DNA of 64,000 bases from NCBI RefSeq assembly GCF_026339935.1, contig NZ_JAPEPX010000001.1:6529225-6593224 (forward strand), written 5' to 3'. Numbering within the stretch: the stretch's first letter is position 1; every line of letters starts with the position of its first letter. The position numbers and the translations under genes are program-made. The notes under the pieces are model-generated. The model did not search any database. It was given only the letters and a program-made list of their open reading frames with translations, and had not been told where the DNA came from. Source of the stretch: Streptomyces sp. NBC_01551. Lineage in GTDB: Bacteria; Actinomycetota; Actinomycetes; Streptomycetales; Streptomycetaceae. Below are positions 50,902 to 59,335 of the stretch, piece after piece.

Positions 50902-51411
50902 CTAGCGGTGCTTCAGCAGCCCGCGCACGTACGCCGCCTGGCCCGCGTGCTGGAGGTCGTCGGAGATCACGCTGATCAGGCGCACCCCCAGGGTGACCGG
51001 CGGGTCCCAGCGGGTGTCGATCACCCGGTCCAGGTCGGCGGCGGCCAGGCCCCGCAGGAACCGCAGGGTCTGCTCGTGGACCGCGTCGTGGTACTCCAGC
51101 AGCGGCCCGGCCGAGTCGACCCGGACCGTTGCCACCTGCTTGGCGGTGTGTCCGTAGCCCGTGTCTGCGGCCGGCAGCGACAGGCCCAGGCGCTCCATCC
51201 AGTTCGCGGCGTGCCACACCTGTCGCTGCCCCGAGGCGTCGGCCACGTGGTCGTCCTGGACCCGGGTGAGGTGCCAGACCAGCCAGGCGATCGAGTTCGC
51301 CCGCGGATCGACCCGGGCGTTGAGTTCCTCGGCCGTCAGGCCCTCGACGGTTTCGTGCACGACCTCCCGGACGCGTCCGTAGGCGTCGGCCAGTACCTCC
51401 GTACCCTTCAT
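50902..51411 (-). CDS. DinB / mycothiol-dependent DUF664 family protein
   Basis: A 169-residue four-helix-bundle protein. The metal-site histidines are visible in WLVWHLTRVQDDH and LQHAGQAAYVRG, the arrangement of actinobacterial DinB/MDMPI proteins that conjugate or isomerise substrates with mycothiol. The substrate is unknown. It converges on helR with 20 bases between stops. Confidence 0.88.
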   Translation of the reverse strand: MKGTEVLADAYGRVREVVHETVEGLTAEELNARVDPRANSIAWLVWHLTRVQDDHVADASGQRQVWHAANWMERLGLSLPAADTGYGHTAKQVATVRVDSAGPLLEYHDAVHEQTLRFLRGLAAADLDRVIDTRWDPPVTLGVRLISVISDDLQHAGQAAYVRGLLKHR

Positions 51412-51488
51412 GCCACCACTATGCGAGCGACCGCCCCGGACGGCATCAGGGGATGCCGGAGGGCGCGGGATGGCCCAGGCTGGACGGC

Positions 51489-52754
51489 ATGTCCGGGGTA
51501 CAGGGTTGGCTCGACCGTCTGAGGGGGCGCGCGGCAGCGCTCCGGGAGCACGGCGCGCGGGCTCGGGCGCGGCGGGAGGCGGAGTACGCCGCCGAGGACG
51601 CGCGGGAGTCCGAGACGCCGACGGAGGTGGCCGGTCCGCAGGATGCGGCGGCCGCCCCGCGCAACCCGGCCGCCTCCGTGCCCTGGGGGGTCCGGGTGGC
51701 CGCCGAGGCCGGCTGGCGCTTCCTGGTGCTCGCGGCCACGCTGTGGGTGCTGATGCGGGTGATCGGGGCCGTGCGCCTGGTCGTCCTCGCCTTCGTCGTC
51801 GCGCTCCTGGTCACCGCGCTGCTCCAGCCGACTGTGGCCCGCCTGCACCGCCGCGGGCTGTCCCGGGGCCTGGCCACGGCGCTGACCGCGATCTGCGGGT
51901 TCGTCGTGCTCGGGCTCGTCGGCTGGTTCGTGGTGTGGCAGGTATCCGACAACCTCGGCGACCTGTCCGAACGGGTCCAGGAGGGCATCGAAGAGCTCAA
52001 ACGGTGGCTGCTGAACAGCCCGTTCCATGTCACCGAGGAGCAGATCAACGACATCGCGAAGAACCTCAGCGACTCCATCGGCACGAGCACCAGCGAGATC
52101 ACCTCCAGCGGCCTGAAGGGGGTGACCGTGCTGGTGGAGGCCATCACCGGACTGCTGCTGGCGATGTTCTCGACGCTCTTCCTGCTCTACGACGGCCGGC
52201 GCATCTGGCAGTGGACCCTGCGGCTCGTTCCCGCCGCCGCCCGGCCCGGCGTGGCCGGAGCCGGACCGCGCGCCTGGCGCACCCTGACCGCGTACGTGCG
52301 CGGCACGTTGATCGTCGCCATGATCGACGCCGTCTTCATCGGCGTGGGCATCTACTTCCTCGGCGTCCCGCTGGCCGTCCCGATCGCCGTGGTGATCTTC
52401 CTGTCCTCCTTCGTGCCGCTGGTCGGCGCCGTCGTCTCGGGCGCGCTCGCGGTCGTCGTCGCGCTCGTCACCCAGGGGGTGTTCACCGCGCTGATGGCGC
52501 TCCTGGTGGTGTTGCTGGTGCAGCAGATCGAGGGGCACATCCTCCAGCCGTTCATCCTGGGGCGTGCCGTACGGATCCATCCGCTGGGCGTCGTCCTCGC
52601 CGTCGCCACCGGCGGGATCATCGCGGGGATCGGCGGGGCGGTCGTCGCGGTGCCGCTCGTGGCGGTCGCCAACACCGTGATCGGGTATCTGCGCACCCAC
52701 GCGGCGGTGACGCGTGCCGCGGCCCCCGACCCCGGCGACGGAGGCGCGCCGTAA
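51489..52754 (+). CDS. AI-2E family (TqsA/YdiK-like) transporter
   Basis: A 421-residue membrane protein with eight predicted helices. The family core is clear: a helix pair near LLQPTVARLHRRGL, a long amphipathic loop (DLSERVQEGIEELKRWLL), then GVPLAVPIAVVIFLSSFVPLVGA and QQIEGHILQPFILGRAVRIH. An Ala/Glu/Arg-rich cytoplasmic start of about 60 residues precedes it. The family exports small molecules or acts as sodium-coupled transporters; the substrate is unknown. I chose ATG 51489. Confidence 0.88.
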   Translation: MSGVQGWLDRLRGRAAALREHGARARARREAEYAAEDARESETPTEVAGPQDAAAAPRNPAASVPWGVRVAAEAGWRFLVLAATLWVLMRVIGAVRLVVLAFVVALLVTALLQPTVARLHRRGLSRGLATALTAICGFVVLGLVGWFVVWQVSDNLGDLSERVQEGIEELKRWLLNSPFHVTEEQINDIAKNLSDSIGTSTSEITSSGLKGVTVLVEAITGLLLAMFSTLFLLYDGRRIWQWTLRLVPAAARPGVAGAGPRAWRTLTAYVRGTLIVAMIDAVFIGVGIYFLGVPLAVPIAVVIFLSSFVPLVGAVVSGALAVVVALVTQGVFTALMALLVVLLVQQIEGHILQPFILGRAVRIHPLGVVLAVATGGIIAGIGGAVVAVPLVAVANTVIGYLRTHAAVTRAAAPDPGDGGAP

Positions 52755-52885
52755 CCCCCATTTGCCCGCCCCGAATGGCGCAGCACGCACAAGTGCCGGT
52801 GAATGTGACAGAGCGTGCGATTCCCATGACGCACGATGACCGGCGCGCACTGTGTAGACCCGCGCGTCGGCGAACGGAGCTTTCC

Positions 52886-53976
52886 ATGAATGACCCCATC
52901 ACCTTCGCGGCCCCGGAACACGACGACCGCGACGCAGCCCCCGACACGACCGCCCGCAGCGAGGAGTCCGACGGCTCCGGGCATCCGGCCCCGGCGCCCG
53001 CGCCGGCCCGCGCACCCAGCCCCCAGGAACCCCCGCCCGCGCCCGGCGCCGCACCCCTGCGGACGCTGCTGGAGACGGCGGCCACCTGCCGCCCCGTCGA
53101 GGAGGTCACCGCACTGGTCAGCCTCCTCAAGGAGAACGGCCAGCGGCCCCAGCACGGACACGACGCGCTGCGCGCGGCAGCAGTCGCCCGGCCGGTCCAC
53201 GAAGTCCGGCACATGGTCGCCCTCTTGGGCGAGCACCCCCAGGAGGAGGCCGAGGCCGACATCACCCTGCGCGCCGCGGCCGTCGGCCGGCCCATCGAGG
53301 ACGTGGCCCTGCTGGTCAGCATCCTCGGCACCGAGGAACCCGACAGATCCGACGGGGCCGACGGGGCCGACGCGGCCGAGGGGAACGCACCCGGACGCCC
53401 CGTCAGGGCGGCGGGCCCGCACGAGGATCCGCCCGAGGGCGCGGCCCCCGCCGGCCTCGCCGTCCCCGCCGTCCCCGCCTTCCCCGGCGGCGCCGGGGGC
53501 CCGCGGCCCCGGCCATCCCTGCGGTCCCGGCCCGGCCGGCCGCCGCGCCGGTCGCGCCCGCGCACCCGCCCGGATCCCGCGCGCTGCGCCACGTACTGCG
53601 CTGGCCGGTGGCGGCCGCGCTGCTGCTCTGCGGGGTCCTGCACCTGCCCGCCGACGCGGCCGCCCTCCCGCGGATGGGCCCGGGCGACTACCTGCCGCTC
53701 GTCGTCGCCGGACTGTGCCTCGGGCTCGGGGCGCTGCTGGTGGTACGGGACACCCCGGTGGTGTGGCGCTCGGCGGCCGTGGCCGCACTCGGCGTCGTCA
53801 CCCTGCACGTGCTGGGCGGTGTGACCCTCTTCGACCCCCTGGAGGGGGCGGTCGGCGGCCCGTACGCCTGGGCGGGGATCGCCGCGGTGCTGGGCGCCGG
53901 CGCGGGCTCCGTGCTCGCCGGGGTGGCGCTGACGCGCCGGCCGGCGCCGGAGGGCGAGGCGCGCGACCGGGCCTGA
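52886..53976 (+). pseudogene. Triple-repeat membrane protein gene split by a one-base frameshift
   Basis: The first frame starts at ATG 52886 and encodes an acidic Pro/Ala-rich start, then three copies of a helix motif (CRPVEEVTALVSLL, ARPVHEVRHMVALL, GRPIEDVALLVSIL) about 35 residues apart. Near 53494 the frame turns into an Arg/Pro/Ser shadow that runs on to 53824. The -1 frame, from 53495 to the TGA at 53974-53976, continues with a Pro/Ala linker and three or four membrane helices (PVAAALLLCGVLHLP, YLPLVVAGLCLGLGALLVV, AAVAALGVVTLHVLGG). One missing G in the run GGGGG at 53494-53498 explains the break. Restored, the protein has about 363 residues. Function unknown. Confidence 0.75.
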
Positions 53977-53984
53977 CACCGAGG

Positions 53985-54031
53985 GCCGGAGGGGTCCCGG
54001 CGGCCGGCCCGGCCGCTCGGACCCCTTCGGC
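53985..54031. terminator. Hairpin between convergent genes
   Basis: Arms at 53985-53997 and 54019-54031 pair over 13 bases with one G-T wobble. It starts nine bases after the stop of the repeat-protein gene and lies 22 bases from the end of the convergent flavoprotein gene, so it can terminate both. Confidence 0.75.
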
Positions 54032-54052
54032 ACGTCCGGCGTGCTCCCCGCG

Positions 54053-55078
54053 CTACGCCAGCAGGTTCACCGCCCGTGTGAACACCCCCGGGAGCCGCTG
54101 GGCCAGCGGCACGATCCGCCGGGCCAGCCGGGGCCGCCCACGGGCCCAGAGCAGGGACCCGGTCAGCGTGCGATAGCCGCGCGAGAGGTCCCGCCAGGCC
54201 CCCTCGTACGCCTGCGGGCGCTCCTGCCGTACGCAGCGCACGAGTTCACCCGCCGCGGTCAGGGCCAGGGTGAGGCCCTCGCCGGTCAGCGCGTCGACGT
54301 ACCCGGCGGCGTCCCCGACGAACAGCACCCGCCCCGCCACCCGGGTCCGCGCCCGCTGCCGCAGCGGCCCGGCCCCGCGCACCGCGCCGGCGGGGGCGTC
54401 CCGCAGCCGCTCGGCCAGCAGGGGGAACCGGGCCAGCTGGACGTCGTACGGAGCCTGCTCGGAGGTCAGTACGGCCACGCCGATGCGGCCGGCCGTCAGC
54501 GGAGTCACGTACGCCTCGCAGCGCGCCGACCAGTGCACCTCGACGAGGTCGCTCCACGCCTGCGCGTCGTAGTGGCGGCGCAGTCCGTAGCGCGCGGGCC
54601 GCCCCGGGACGGGCGGCGCCGACAGGCCGAGTCCGCGCCGAACGGGGGAGTGCAGGCCGTCCGCCGCGACCAGGTACCGGGCGGTCAGCCCGGCGGCCCA
54701 GACCCGGTGTCCGTCCTGGCGGACCTCCTCGACCCGGCGCGGGAGCACCCGTACGCCCAGCGCGGCGGCGCGCGCCGCGAGGGCGCCCTGGAGGTCGGTG
54801 CGCCGGATCCCGAGGCCGGGCTCCGCGCGGAAGAGGCCCTCCGCGTGCCGGCCGGTGGCGCCGTCGAGGTAGCGGATGCCGCGGAAGGGCCGGCCGGGCA
54901 CGGTCACGCCGAGCTCGGCGAGCCTGCGTACGCCGCCCGGCATCAGGCCTTCGCCGCAGGCCTTGTCGATGGGGGTGGGGCGCGGCTCCAGGACCACGGC
55001 CTCCAGGCCGGCCAGCGCGCCGTGGATGGCGGTCGCCAGCCCGGCGGGGCCACCGCCGACGATCAGCAGGTCGATCAC
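54053..55078 (-). CDS. srsC: FAD-dependent hydroxylase of the phenolic-lipid operon (SrsC-like)
   Basis: A 341-residue flavoprotein with the N-terminal dinucleotide fold VGGGPAGLATA, the UbiH/geranylgeranyl-reductase family DG motif (LVAADGLHSPVRR), and a late FAD site VLFVGDAAGYVDALTGEG. In the srs operon the third enzyme hydroxylates the methylated alkylresorcinol, giving a hydroquinone that oxidises to a quinone; this gene holds that position. GTG 55078 overlaps the stop of the methyltransferase gene as GTGA, so it is translationally coupled. Confidence 0.82.
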   Translation of the reverse strand: MIDLLIVGGGPAGLATAIHGALAGLEAVVLEPRPTPIDKACGEGLMPGGVRRLAELGVTVPGRPFRGIRYLDGATGRHAEGLFRAEPGLGIRRTDLQGALAARAAALGVRVLPRRVEEVRQDGHRVWAAGLTARYLVAADGLHSPVRRGLGLSAPPVPGRPARYGLRRHYDAQAWSDLVEVHWSARCEAYVTPLTAGRIGVAVLTSEQAPYDVQLARFPLLAERLRDAPAGAVRGAGPLRQRARTRVAGRVLFVGDAAGYVDALTGEGLTLALTAAGELVRCVRQERPQAYEGAWRDLSRGYRTLTGSLLWARGRPRLARRIVPLAQRLPGVFTRAVNLLA

Positions 55079-55785
55079 GACGCGGAACCGCCCCAAGGCC
55101 CGGCCCCTGATCCGGCGGAAGGCCCGGCAGCGGGTCCGGCCACGGGACCGGGCACGGATCCGGCGGCGGGCGCGCCGACTTCGCGCGCCGGGGCGCCCAG
55201 CCCGGCCGCGCCCAGCCCGGCCGTGTCCACGCCGGCCGCGCCCACCCCGGCCGCGTCCGCCAGGGCCGCGTCCTCGCAGCGGACGCGCACGCTCAGCAGG
55301 ACCGCGTTGAGCGCGGTGAAGCCGGCCGCGGTCACCCACGCCGAGTGCACCAGCGGCAGCGCGGCCCCCTCCACCACGACCGCCACGTAGTTGGGGTGGC
55401 GCAGGATCCGGTACGGCCCGCCCGCGACCAGCGCCAGCCCGGGCACCACGAGCACCCGGGTGTTCCAGCGCGGCCCGAGCGTGGCGATGCACCACCAGCG
55501 CAGGCCCTGTGCCGCGACGGCCAGCGCCAGCGCGGACCAGCCGGGCAACGGGACGAACGGGCGGCCCGCGGCCCAGGGTTCCACCGCGCAGCCCACGAGC
55601 AGCGCGGTGTGCAGGGCCACCATCGCGGGGTAGTGCCCGCGGCCGTACTCGCGGGCGCCGCGCGCCAGGCTCCACGCGGCATTGCGGCGGGCCGTGGCCA
55701 GCTCGGCGAGCCGCTCGACCGCGACGAGGCCGAGCAGGAGCAGGTAGAGACTCAGGGACAGGGACAGGGAGGGGGTCATCGGCAC
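55075..55785 (-). CDS. srsB: Isoprenylcysteine carboxyl methyltransferase-family protein (SrsB-like)
   Basis: A 236-residue membrane methyltransferase with four or five helices and the ICMT core LGPRWNTRVLV, then GGPYRILRHPNYVAVVVEG. In the srs operon the family member methylates the phenol hydroxyl of alkylresorcinols. It begins with a Ser-Leu repeat (SLSLSLSLY) and ends in a 55-residue Ala/Gly/Pro-rich tail beyond the normal family length. GTG 55785 is four bases after the PKS stop with no ribosome site, so it depends on coupling; ATG 55779 is an alternative. Confidence 0.83.
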   Translation of the reverse strand: MPMTPSLSLSLSLYLLLLGLVAVERLAELATARRNAAWSLARGAREYGRGHYPAMVALHTALLVGCAVEPWAAGRPFVPLPGWSALALAVAAQGLRWWCIATLGPRWNTRVLVVPGLALVAGGPYRILRHPNYVAVVVEGAALPLVHSAWVTAAGFTALNAVLLSVRVRCEDAALADAAGVGAAGVDTAGLGAAGLGAPAREVGAPAAGSVPGPVAGPAAGPSAGSGAGPWGGSAS

Positions 55786-55789
55786 GGTG

Positions 55790-56851
55790 TCACCAGCGCA
55801 GCAGGACGAGTTCGGAGGCGAAGCCCGGACCGAAGGCGATCATCAGCCCGACCGAGCCGGGCGCGGGCGGTTCCTCGGCCTGGATCCCGCCCAGGATGTG
55901 CAGGACGGAGGCGGAGGAGAGGTTCCCGGCGGTCGCCAGCGAGCGCCGGCTCGCCGCGAACGCGGTGTCCGGCAGGCCCAGGGTCTCCGCCAGGACGTCC
56001 AGGATCTTCGGCCCGCCGGGATGGCAGATCCAGGCGTCGACGTCCCCGGGTTTGAGGTCGTGCCCGGCCAGGAACGTCTCGACCTCCTCGGCCACGTGCA
56101 GCCGCACCAGCTCCGGGAGTTCGCGGCCCAGCACCATCCGGAAGCCCCAGTGGCCGATGTCCCATCCGAGCAGCCCCTCGGTGCCCGGGTAGAGCCGGCT
56201 GCGCGAGGCCACCACCGTGGGCCCGGGGCGGGTGTCGTGGAGGGGATGGTCGCGCCCCACCGCCAGCAGGGCGCCGGCCCCGTCGCCGAACAGGGCCCCG
56301 GCCACCAGGTTGGACATCGAGGTGTCGGTGGGCTGGAGGGTGAGCGAGCAGAGCTCCGTGGACAGCAGCAGCGCGGCGTGCGAGGGGTGTCCGGCCAGGT
56401 GGTCGTGGAGGTGGCCGAGCCCGGCGGCGCCCGCCGCGCAGCCCAGGCCGAAGAGCGGCACCCGCTTCACGTCGGGCCGCAGCCCGGCCCGGGTGACGAG
56501 CCGCGCCTCCAGCGAGGGCGTCGCGAGACCGGTCACGGTGGTCGACATGACGAGGTCGACGTCCCCCGGTGCGCAGCCGCCGTCGGCGAGGGCCAGCCCC
56601 AGGGCGCGGGCCCCGAGCTCCAGCGCCGTCCCGACGAAGAGGGCGTTCGTGCCGCCGAAGTCGTTCGAGGGCCCGTAACGCTCCAGCGGGAGCGCGAGGT
56701 TGCGGAAGTCGACCCGGACCGACGCGTGCACCCGGCGCAGCGCTCCCGTGTCGGACCCCGCCGGCAGGCAGCGGGCGAGGGCCTCGGTGATCTGCGGCTG
56801 CGGGTAGCGGTGGGGAGGGAACACGCTGCTCACTGCCAGGACACGTGTCAT
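55790..56851 (-). CDS. srsA: Type III polyketide synthase (SrsA-like alkylresorcinol synthase)
   Basis: A 353-residue thiolase-fold synthase that extends an acyl-CoA starter with malonyl-type units and cyclises it. The triad is visible: Cys138 in LFGLGCAAGAAG, His277 in ICHPGGPKI, Asn310 in TAGNLSSAS. It heads an operon with an ICMT-family methyltransferase and an FAD hydroxylase, the order of srsABC, which makes phenolic lipids that alter the cell envelope. RppA-type tetrahydroxynaphthalene synthases lack that gene pair, so the srsA reading is preferred. ATG 56851 is 91 bases from the divergent prenyltransferase start. Confidence 0.9.
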   Translation of the reverse strand: MTRVLAVSSVFPPHRYPQPQITEALARCLPAGSDTGALRRVHASVRVDFRNLALPLERYGPSNDFGGTNALFVGTALELGARALGLALADGGCAPGDVDLVMSTTVTGLATPSLEARLVTRAGLRPDVKRVPLFGLGCAAGAAGLGHLHDHLAGHPSHAALLLSTELCSLTLQPTDTSMSNLVAGALFGDGAGALLAVGRDHPLHDTRPGPTVVASRSRLYPGTEGLLGWDIGHWGFRMVLGRELPELVRLHVAEEVETFLAGHDLKPGDVDAWICHPGGPKILDVLAETLGLPDTAFAASRRSLATAGNLSSASVLHILGGIQAEEPPAPGSVGLMIAFGPGFASELVLLRW

Positions 56852-56941
56852 TGACCCAACATAGGGAACAAGTGACGTTTCGCCAGGAATCGCGCGAACC
56901 AGGCGTGCCGCCGCCTCCCGGCCCTCCCTAGAGTGGCGCCC

Positions 56942-57802
56942 GTGTCCGTCGCCGCACGAGAGACCCCGCTCCGCCGCGCCCGCCAGGGCCGGGTGCTGGT
57001 GGGCCTGCTGAAGGCCTGCCACCCCGTGCCGGCCGCCGCCGTGACCGTGTTCGCCGCCGCGCTGGCCGTGGCCGTGGGACGGGGGCCGGGTGGCGCCGCC
57101 GTCACGGGCTGCGCGGTCGCGGCCGGCCAGCTGTCGGTGGGCTGGTGCAACGACCGGGTCGATCTGCGCCGCGACCTGGCGACCGGCCGGCCGGACAAAC
57201 CCCTGGTCGCGGGCGCCGTACGGCCCGCCGCGGTGACCGCCGCCGCGCTCACGGCGCTGCTGCTGTGCCTGCCGCTCTCGCTCGCCTGCGGGCCGCTCGC
57301 CGGGGCCGCGCACCTGTCCGGGGTGGCGGCCGCCTGGGCGTACAACCTGTGGCTGAAGGGCACGGCCGCCTCCTGGCTCCCGTACGCCCTGGCCTTCGGC
57401 CTGCTCCCGGCGTTCGTCACCCTCGGCCTGCCCGGGGCGCCCTGGCCGCCGCTCTGGCTCACGGCGGCCGCCGCCCTGCTGGGCGCGGGTGCGCACTGCG
57501 CCAACGTCCTCCCGGACATCGAGGACGACCTGGCAACCGGGGTGCGCGGCCTGCCGCACCGGCTCGGGGCGCGGCGCGCCGGCGCGCTGGCCGCGCTCCT
57601 CGTCCTCGGTTCGACCCTGGCGCTCGTCGCCGGACCGCCCGGGCCCGTCACCCCGTACGGCGGCCGGCTGCTGGCGGGCACGGCCGCGGCGGCGCTGCTC
57701 GCGGCCGCCCGACCGGGAGGCCGGATCCCCTTCCACACCACGCTGGCCATCGCGGGGGCCGACGTGGCGCTGCTCCTGGTGCGGGGCGCGGGACTGCGCT
57801 GA
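56942..57802 (+). CDS. UbiA-family prenyltransferase divergent from the srs-like operon
   Basis: A 286-residue membrane prenyltransferase with about eight helices. The two Asp-rich prenyl diphosphate/Mg sites are NDRVDLRRDLATGRPDKP and DIEDDLATGVRGLPHRLG. It could attach a prenyl chain to a phenolic or quinone acceptor. TAGAGT at 56929-56934 looks like a -10 element, so the mRNA may be nearly leaderless with GTG 56942 as start (a GTG at 56933 lies within the -10). Its divergence from the type III PKS operon makes the phenolic lipid a candidate acceptor. Confidence 0.88.
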   Translation: MSVAARETPLRRARQGRVLVGLLKACHPVPAAAVTVFAAALAVAVGRGPGGAAVTGCAVAAGQLSVGWCNDRVDLRRDLATGRPDKPLVAGAVRPAAVTAAALTALLLCLPLSLACGPLAGAAHLSGVAAAWAYNLWLKGTAASWLPYALAFGLLPAFVTLGLPGAPWPPLWLTAAAALLGAGAHCANVLPDIEDDLATGVRGLPHRLGARRAGALAALLVLGSTLALVAGPPGPVTPYGGRLLAGTAAAALLAAARPGGRIPFHTTLAIAGADVALLLVRGAGLR

Positions 57803-57805
57803 GCG

Positions 57806-59167
57806 TCACTCCCGGACCCGGAGCGCGGCGGTGTGCGCGCGGACCTGCTCCGGGGTCAGGTAGGCCTCGGTGTACTCGAAGTCGCGGAGCGTGGCGGGCT
57901 GCTGGGCCTGGAACCCGGTCCGCACGAAATCGTCCCCCGCGACGGCGTTGAGCAGCCAGTTCGTCAGCACCCGGGTCTTGGCGACATTGGTCCGCAGCGC
58001 CGACCAGTGGTAGCCGCGGGCCACCGCCTGGGCGGGGAGGCCGCGCAGTTCGATGCCGAGCGGCTTGGAGACGGCGTCCGTCCCGCCCAGGTCCACCACG
58101 AGGCCGAGGTCCTTGTGCACGTACGGCCGCAGCGGCTGGTTGCGCAGGGTGGCGATGACGCCGTCGGCGACCGCGCGTCCCTGCCGCATGGCGTGCTGCG
58201 CGGTGGGCGGGCAGACCGCGCCGTCGCCCTTGGCCAAATCCGGTACGGCGGCCGCGTCCCCGAGCGCGAAGACCCCGTCGGCGCCGGGCACGGTCAGGTC
58301 GGGCCGGACCACGAGCCGGCCCGCGAGGGTCTCGGTGCCCAGGGTCCCGACGAGGGGGCTCGCGGCGACGCCGGCCGTCCAGATGAGGGTGCGGCTGGGC
58401 AGGACCCGACCGTCGGTGAGCGTCACCTTCTCGGCGGAGACCTCCGCGACCGACACCCCGAGGGAGACCTCGATGCCGCGCCGGCGCAGGATGCCCAGGG
58501 CGGCCCGGCCGAGGCTGTCACCGAGTTCGGGCATCAGCCTGGGAGCCAGGTCGACGAGGTGCCATTTGATCTGACGGGGGTCCAGGCGGGGGTAGCGGGT
58601 GGCCGCGTGCCGGGTGAGCCGTTGCAGGCAGGCCGCCGTCTCGGTGCCCGCGTAGCCGCCGCCGACCACCACGAACCGCAGCCGGGAGGCACGTTCCTCC
58701 TCGTCCTGGCTCGCGTCCGCCAGATCCAGCTGGGCGATCACGTGGTCGCGCAGGTACGCGGCCTCGGCGAGGGTCTTCATCCCGCGCGCGTGCGTCACCA
58801 GTCCGGGGATGTCGAAAGTGCGGGTGATGCTGCCGGGGGCGAGCACGAGGACGTCGTAGGGCTGGTCCACGAGCTCGCCGGTGATCTTGCGGATCACGCA
58901 GATCCGCGCCTGCGGGTCCACCCCGACGGCGCCCCCGGGGATGATGCGCGTGCGGTGCCTGTGACTGCGGCGCAGTGAGACGGCGACGGACTGCGGGGTC
59001 AGCACACCGGCCGCCACCTGCGGCAACAGCGGCAGGTAGAGCTGGTACGAGAACGGCGTGACCAGCGAGACCTCCGCCTCGGCGGGAGAGAGCCGGCGCT
59101 CCAGCCGCCGCACGCACTCGACCCCGGCGAAGCCGGCGCCCACTACGAGAATCCTCGATCGCGACAC
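57806..59167 (-). CDS. ndh: Type II NADH dehydrogenase (NDH-2)
   Basis: A 453-residue peripheral membrane flavoprotein that passes electrons from NADH to menaquinone without proton pumping. FAD site LVVGAGFAGVECVRRL, NADH site VVVGGGYAGTETAACL and the FALGDAAAVPD segment are all present, with a hydrophobic C-terminal region. GTG 59167 follows AAGGGA at eight bases. It converges with the prenyltransferase with three bases between stops. Quinone-related activity of the neighbouring srs-like enzymes and UbiA is suggestive but unproven. Confidence 0.92.
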   Translation of the reverse strand: MSRSRILVVGAGFAGVECVRRLERRLSPAEAEVSLVTPFSYQLYLPLLPQVAAGVLTPQSVAVSLRRSHRHRTRIIPGGAVGVDPQARICVIRKITGELVDQPYDVLVLAPGSITRTFDIPGLVTHARGMKTLAEAAYLRDHVIAQLDLADASQDEEERASRLRFVVVGGGYAGTETAACLQRLTRHAATRYPRLDPRQIKWHLVDLAPRLMPELGDSLGRAALGILRRRGIEVSLGVSVAEVSAEKVTLTDGRVLPSRTLIWTAGVAASPLVGTLGTETLAGRLVVRPDLTVPGADGVFALGDAAAVPDLAKGDGAVCPPTAQHAMRQGRAVADGVIATLRNQPLRPYVHKDLGLVVDLGGTDAVSKPLGIELRGLPAQAVARGYHWSALRTNVAKTRVLTNWLLNAVAGDDFVRTGFQAQQPATLRDFEYTEAYLTPEQVRAHTAALRVRE

Positions 59168-59335
59168 GGTGTACGTCCCTTCGCGGCCTTTCGGGTGAGC
59201 TGCTCTCCGGGTCATCTGCCCCGTACGCCGCGCCTTGCACGGCGATTTCACGCCGAGGAGTCCCGCCGCCCGCGCACGCCCGCTCGGCGCGCCCCACCGG
59301 AGCTCCGTGGCCAGACTGGGACCAGGAGGTACGCG

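Noticed and set aside
55790..56851. RppA-type tetrahydroxynaphthalene synthase
   Set aside because: The catalytic triad alone cannot distinguish them, but the ICMT and flavoprotein partners match the srs operon rather than the P450-linked rppA locus.
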